This document shows, piece by piece, positions 59,236-64,000 of a stretch of 64,000 nucleotides of DNA. Origin of the DNA: Buxus sempervirens. Its lineage: Eukaryota; Streptophyta; Magnoliopsida; Buxales; Buxaceae. The stretch covers positions 37,813,949-37,877,948 of the forward strand of contig OX387182.1 in NCBI GenBank assembly GCA_947561395.2, given 5' to 3'. The position numbers were made by a program, and so were the translations under genes. The notes below the pieces were generated by a model. The model was not told where the DNA came from. It made no database searches and saw only the letters and a list, made by a program, of their open reading frames with translations. The number at the start of each line of letters is the position of its first letter. Within the stretch, counting starts at the first letter, position 1.

Positions 59236-60450
59236 AAAACCATTTGCATCAGACACAGAACACATATCTTTTGCAAATTTAACTTCCATGTTTGAGTCAC
59301 ACAATTGACTTATACTAATCAAGTTAGCTTTCAAGCCATCAATAAATAGTACTTCACTTAAAGTAGGCATACCAGAAATTTCAATAACACCCTTACCTAC
59401 AATAGGAGCTTTGCTTCCATCACCAAAAGTAACAGTGCCACAAGAATAATCTTCAAAAGATTTAAACAAAGATTTGTCACCACACATGTGACGAGAGCAA
59501 GCACTATCAAGATACCACATGAGACTATTTCTAGCCTTCAAAGCAACATGAACTACATGGCAAGTCAATTCACTTCTTTTAACCCAAATTTGCTTAGGCT
59601 CAGTGGTTTTCTTGGTCATTGAAGCTAATTGTTGACTTAAGAGCTTTGTCCGATTTGAAAGTTCTTTCACTTGTTTAGACAAATTCTCTTGAGGTTTTCT
59701 AGGTGAGGATCTCCTAGAGTTTTGGTTCAAGTCCCAACAATTTGGTCTAATGTGTCCAGAAATACCACAATAATGACAAGTAGGGATAAAATTATGAGAT
59801 TGAGAACTCTTGGTTGGAACACCCCTAGGTTTTGACCAATTAGACTTTTGACCACGATTTCTACCTTGGTTTGTCTTACCCTTGGAAGAATTGGATCTAT
59901 TCTTTCTTTTGGTATTCACAACTTGGGTCTTAGAAGAAGATGGATTATCATTTGAGACTTCCTTGTAACATAAACCCCTTTTATCAGTTCCTAATTGACT
60001 CATCCCTAGCATATTGTCCAAATTTGCTGACCCTATAGAAAATTTCTGGAGTTGAGTTTTGGTTCTTTCAAGCTCTTCCTTAAGAGACTTATTCTCAGAT
60101 TCTAGGGATTCAATCTTCAACTTGTGTTCACCTAGACGAGAAGTAGACTCTTCAAATTTTGCTTGAAGATCTTCTTTCTTGAGCTCTACATCATTTAGCC
60201 TTTTGAGATTTGACTTCAATTGTTTCTTTGCTTTCAAACACTCCCTAAACAATTTATCATAAGCCTCTTGAATGGTTTCCTCATCATCATCAGACTCATA
60301 ATAAGAATCAATTGCATTCTCACTTGGTGGAAAGTCTTCATAATTGCTTGAGTCACCACTCCTAACAATAGAGGTGAAAGCCATGTAATTTTGACTTTCC
60401 TCTGTTTTGGAGTCCTCACTATCCCTATTAGATGCACTCTCATTAGAAAG
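59236..60450 (-). pseudogene. SIRE gag C-terminus and protease
   Basis: Reads on in the frame of 59203-60624 but is meaningful only from about 60443: an acidic linker, a coiled coil (LKIESLESENKSLKEELERT), a basic Ser/Asn-rich segment, then a second CCHC knuckle CHYCGISGHIRPNC, and the aspartic protease WYLDSACSRHMCGDKSLF. In most copia elements the active site is D-S/T-G; here it is D-S-A. Downstream are VTFGDGS, I-V-G-K-G and LISISQLCD, as in SIRE proteases. Frameshifts separate it from the gag and integrase frames. Confidence 0.88.
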
Positions 60451-61393
60451 AGTGGCACTCCGCCCTAATGTGACCAAAACCCTGACACTCATGACATCTG
60501 ATTTGTTAGAGTTTTTGCAACCTAGAGTCCTTAGGATGTTTGGACTCCCTAGATTCAGATTTGATTCTTGACTTTTGATCTTTACCACTAGAACTCCCCT
60601 TGGATTTATACCTCTCATTATCACTCCTTGGTTTCCTCCTTCTAAACATTTTCCTAAAGTTCTTCACCAACAGGGCAATATCTTCATCTCCCATGGATTC
60701 CTCACTCGAATCATTATAAGCCTTTTCTTTACTGGATTTGAGAGCTATAGACTTATTTTTCTTAGTAGGAGGAAGAGTGAGTTCATAAGTTTGAATTGAT
60801 CCTATGAGATCTTCAACCCTAATACCATTGATATCCTTACTCTCTTCTATAGCAGTCACTTTGGGTCTATATTTTTCAGGAAGAGACCTAAGTATTTTTC
60901 TAACCACTCTATTTTGAGGAATTCTTTCACCAAGATTAAAACTAGAGTTCACAATATCATTTAGTTTAGCATAAAAGGAATCAAAAGATTCATCATCTCC
61001 CATTTTTAGTTCTTCAAACCTAGTGATAAGCATTTGTAATTTTGAATTTTTCACAAGGACAGTTCCCTCATGAGTGGTTTGGAAAATTTCCCAAATTTCT
61101 TTACTGGTTTGACAAGTGGACACCCGTTTGAATTCATCAGCAGAGATTGCACTAAAAAGTGCATTGACACCCTTAAAGTTGTAGTTAACATCAATTAACT
61201 CTTCTCTAGTATAGCTATCTGGGTCTTTGGTTTTTGTCTCACCATCTATAATCACAGTTGGAGGATTCCATCCTCTCTCAACACTTCCCCAAACTTTTTC
61301 ATCTATAGCCTTCAGATATGCTCTCATTCTAACTTTCTAGTAGGCATAATTGCTGCCATCAAAGAAGGATAGAGCAGTGGAGGACTTGTCCAT
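60445..61393 (-). pseudogene. SIRE gag, N-terminal part
   Basis: The true start is probably the ATG at 61391-61393, giving LSFFDGSNYAY followed by a TAG (61337-61339) where Gag normally has Trp. The frame from 61327 then encodes the UBN2-type Gag: MRAYLKAIDEKVWGSVERGW, EIWEIFQTTHEGT, LQMLITRFEELKM, FYAKLNDIVNSS, ILRSLPEKYRPKV. A TAA at 60506-60508 is followed in the same frame by a first zinc knuckle CHECQGFGHIRAEC near 60460-60500, and the frame is then lost. Gag forms the particle core. Confidence 0.9.
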
Positions 61394-61422
61394 GACTAAC
61401 AGAGCCAAGGATCTGGTTACCC

Positions 61423-61434
61423 GCTCCGATACCA
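61423..61434 (-). promoter_or_regulatory. Primer binding site of the SIRE element
   Basis: TGGTATCGGAGC on the minus strand, two bases from the 5' LTR; tRNA-iMet type with one change from TGGTATCAGAGC. Confidence 0.88.
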
Positions 61435-61436
61435 AT

Positions 61437-62711
61437 TGAAAAACACAGTTTAGACTCTAAATCACCTAGAGGGGGGTGAATAGGTGAAACCGATTGCGGA
61501 ATAAAATTTCTATCAATTAAAAACAAGTTCTTAATTAATAGGCATGCACAAGTCTGAGCAAATAACAATTCATCACACACAATTGCAAAATAGAGAAGAG
61601 ACAATACAAGCAATTTGGTGACGAAGGGAAAACTCTAAGAGAACTCTCAAAGAGAAAAACCCTCCGGGCTACAAGGTGTCACCTCTGGAAATCACTATAA
61701 GAAGAAGACTTACAATAGTGGTTCAGACGACCCAACACTGGCTCTGACTCACAATGTAAATATCTGAAGAACTCTTCAGATTTGCATCCTTGCAACGATT
61801 CAGAACTCTGAATATCTCTTTAGTGAAGCGTCAAACGAACTCGCTCAGCAACTATAGGAACTCCCACAAGCAAACTCTTCAACCCGGAACTCCAAGGTAG
61901 AAAAGAAAGAAGAAAAAAGGTTTTTGATGACTCAAAGAAGAAGAGGAAAGAGGAAGGAGATCTCTATCTCTTGCACACGTTTTTAGGGTTCTCTAAAACG
62001 TCTTGGGTAAGCCTCACAATAGACTAGACACTCCTTAAATAGATTAGGAGAAAGAAGGAAAAGAAAAGGAAACAAATCAGAAAAGATCAGGTTTCTAAAA
62101 CTGAGATTTGTTCACGAACGTTCGAACGTTTAGCGAACGCGGCTCGAACGTTCGATATAAAAACTCACTTTTCTTCTTCTCGTTCGAACGACCAGAGAAC
62201 GTTCAGCGGACGCTGCTCTTTGGTTTCTCTGAGTGTCACCAACGGTCGAACGTTCAGCCTACGCTGCTCTCGGGATTCTCTGTGTGACACCAACGGTTGA
62301 ACGTTCAGCTAACGTTCAGCCCACGCTGCTCTCGGGATTCTCTGTGTGACCCCAACGGTCGAACGTTCAGCTAACATTCAGCCCACGCTGCTCTCGGGTT
62401 TCTCTGTGTGTCACGAACGGTCGAACGTTCAGCTAACATTCAGCCCACGCTGCTCTCGGGTTTCTCTGTGTGTCAACAACGGTCGAACGTTCAGCTAAAG
62501 TTCAGCCCACGCTGCTCTCGGGTTTCTCGTTGTGTCACCAACGGTCGAACGTTCAGCTAACGTTCAGCGAACGTTGGTCATAACTTTAACAATTTGACTC
62601 CGATCAAAACCTCGTTTGAACAACACAACCTATAACCTATCCCAAATACATTGACCATATTTAAAAGACCTTTTTGACATGGAATAAAGCCTAAACAAAA
62701 TAATCCTTACA
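61437..62711 (-). mobile_element. SIRE 5' LTR
   Basis: 1275 bp. Same ends as 51858-53068. The minisatellite at 62200-62575 has one more 62-bp unit than the 3' LTR, which accounts for nearly all the 64-bp length difference. Confidence 0.92.
62200..62575. repeat. ~62-bp minisatellite with AACGTT palindromes (5' LTR)
   Basis: Same unit as 52612-52930, here with one 51-bp and four 62-bp units plus flanking partial units. Confidence 0.9.
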
Positions 62712-62716
62712 TTTTA

Positions 62717-62947
62717 GATTGGAACTTGACTCATTTGATTTTGGGAAATTTAATAAAGCAGTTGTTATGGAATTGCTTGATTTTAATTAAAGATTATTTT
62801 GGACTTCCTGGTTAATATTTGATTGTGCACTCTGATATGGTATAGTTTAGGTGATTATCCAGCGATCACAATTATTTTAGATTCTTACCTAACACTCCGT
62901 GAGACGTGTTATACCTTTATTGAACAATACGGATTTGGGGCATTACA
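62717..62947 (+). mobile_element. Putative 3' LTR of the older Tekay element, right part
   Basis: Continues the LTR that starts at 49939 after the SIRE insertion and its TTTTA duplication; ends GGGGCATTACA at 62947. Together the parts give about 2.15 kb, close to the family size. Confidence 0.7.
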
Positions 62948-64000
62948 GAACTGCCCATTTAATGCTCAAACGGAGATGTTTTTACCCCTGGGCGCTTACC
63001 ACAGGGGGCCTAGGCGCCCTTGAGCACCCAGCCAAATTCTTTGCAAACAAATGCATGGGCGCCTACCTTAGGGCATTGAGCGCCCTTGAGCGCCCAACAA
63101 AAAAACGAACAACATGTTTACGGCAAGGCATTTTCTCCATTTCTGACCTTTCCAATTTACTTCAAACCACTTCCACCCTAACCTAAACCTTCTAAACCCC
63201 CAATATATATCTAATTGAATTTAATTGAAACATGGAAATCATCTCTATAGGATTAGACGCCCATTCTCATTTCAAATAAGGATTTTCAGCAAAATCAATC
63301 ATGCGTATCAATTTAATCTCTTCCATGGTTTATGCACATTTAAATTTAACTAAAACTAACTTTCAACAGCCACAGGACCAACCACTGATGTTCATGGGTA
63401 AATAGGTGTGATTTTCAAAGAATAGATTCAAATTCTAACTGAGAAACCCCACGATAAAGCGATCGTCAAAAGGAGGTGTTCTACTTACCTAGAGACACAC
63501 GATCCATCGCTCCATGCTCTCTCTCTCTCTCTCTTCTTCCTTTCTTCCCCTTTTTTCTCCCCTTCTCTCCCTGCGCCTGCGCCCCTTTTCCTCTAACCCT
63601 TGATGAGAGAAAATGAGAACCCTCGGGTTCTCACTTCAATTTATATAAAATTTTTAAATTAAACCACTTCAACTAGTTTAAATGAACCGAACCCCCACTA
63701 AACCAACTAAACCAACCCACTAAACCAAACCCAAGCAAATTAATCGATTAACTCGTTAAACCTCGAGATCAAATCCAACTAAATAAAATAATTCTTTTCC
63801 TCAAGTAAAGTAATTCAATTTAAACCCATTACACCTAAACCAACTAAATCGAATTCTAACACTCAAACTGGTTCACTTGAATGAACCAATCCAACAAAAC
63901 CTAACCCAAATCAATTTAACCTGTTTACTTAAAGCAAACCCCCCTCCCCCTTAGCGAATCAAATCGAAGTGTTTTGTTTTAAATTGATGAAATTAATCAA
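62948..64000 (-). mobile_element. Tekay-family LTR, partial (minus), continues past window
   Basis: On the minus strand: pyrimidine/purine-rich block near 63510-63590 with GGCGCAGGCGCAGGG as in 43280, TCTAG|GTAAGTAG near 63483-63490, and a GC block (GGGCGCTCAAGGGCGCT) near 62990-63100. Its 5' start lies beyond 64000 and its 3' part is lost at 62947, where the other LTR ends. 63110-63480 is non-coding. Confidence 0.6.

Larger units (their letters stand above)
51858..62711 (-). mobile_element. SIRE/Maximus-type Ty1-copia element
   Basis: Full-length element of 10,854 bp, TSD TTTTA, LTRs of 1211 bp (51858-53068, 3' LTR) and 1275 bp (61437-62711, 5' LTR), PBS and PPT present, all coding on the minus strand in the order gag, protease, integrase, RT, RNase H, then a 1.8-kb spacer and an envelope-like ORF. 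This gene set and order match the SIRE lineage. All genes carry stops or frameshifts, while the LTRs remain nearly identical. Confidence 0.92.

Overview
The window is nuclear DNA of a flowering plant, probably a eudicot. It is a repeat-dominated stretch around one host gene. The evidence is plant LTR-retrotransposon lineages (Tekay/Del-type Ty3-gypsy, SIRE-type and Ale-like Ty1-copia, Ogre/Tat-type LTRs), a MULE transposase, DNA elements with terminal inverted repeats, and a spliced aquaporin gene of the plant-specific SIP2 class. I saw no rRNA, tRNA or CRISPR, and nothing prokaryotic. The species cannot be named from the sequence.

The one convincing intact host gene is SIP2-1 on the minus strand (coding exons 34557-34841, 23399-23659 and 23114-23281; 237 codons). 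All three exons have canonical splice sites and open frames. Its first intron is about 10.9 kb. That intron holds a LINE reverse-transcriptase fragment, several tandem duplications, microsatellites and a TIR element (31419-33404) carrying a fragment of a PORR-domain gene.

Left part (1-22 kb): two Ogre/Tat-like LTR fragments lie in inverted orientation (about 560-1860 minus, about 3890-4950 plus with a PBS). GC-rich minisatellites, a 148-bp tandem repeat and a hairpin array lie between them. Next come two intact Tekay-family solo LTRs with perfect 5-bp duplications. One (7387-10363) sits in an older minus-strand LTR of the same family. The other (12785-15266) sits in the gag gene of an Ale-like copia element (12160-19009). 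That copia element has also lost most of integrase and RT and carries a 187-bp inverted duplication in RNase H. A MITE (19195-19665) and a TIR element with a captured exon (20326-21437) follow.

Right part (35-64 kb): a long-TIR element (35161-36522) and a decayed MULE transposase come first, then a nested retrotransposon stack. A broken Tekay pol (40556-42995) and its putative 3' LTR (49939-51857 plus 62717-62947) are split by two insertions. The first is a gypsy element with two LTRs, PBS, gag and PPT but no pol (42996-49927). The second is a 10.85-kb SIRE-type copia element (51858-62711, minus, TSD TTTTA) with gag, protease, integrase, RT, RNase H and an envelope-like ORF, all broken by stops and frameshifts. 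A further minus-strand LTR runs off the window end.

No new protein system is evident. The most interesting signals are structural: a splice donor/acceptor pair conserved inside every Tekay-type LTR, a hypervariable GC-rich block at the same place in each LTR, a gag-only gypsy element, inverted duplications that look like template switching, and gene capture by TIR elements.
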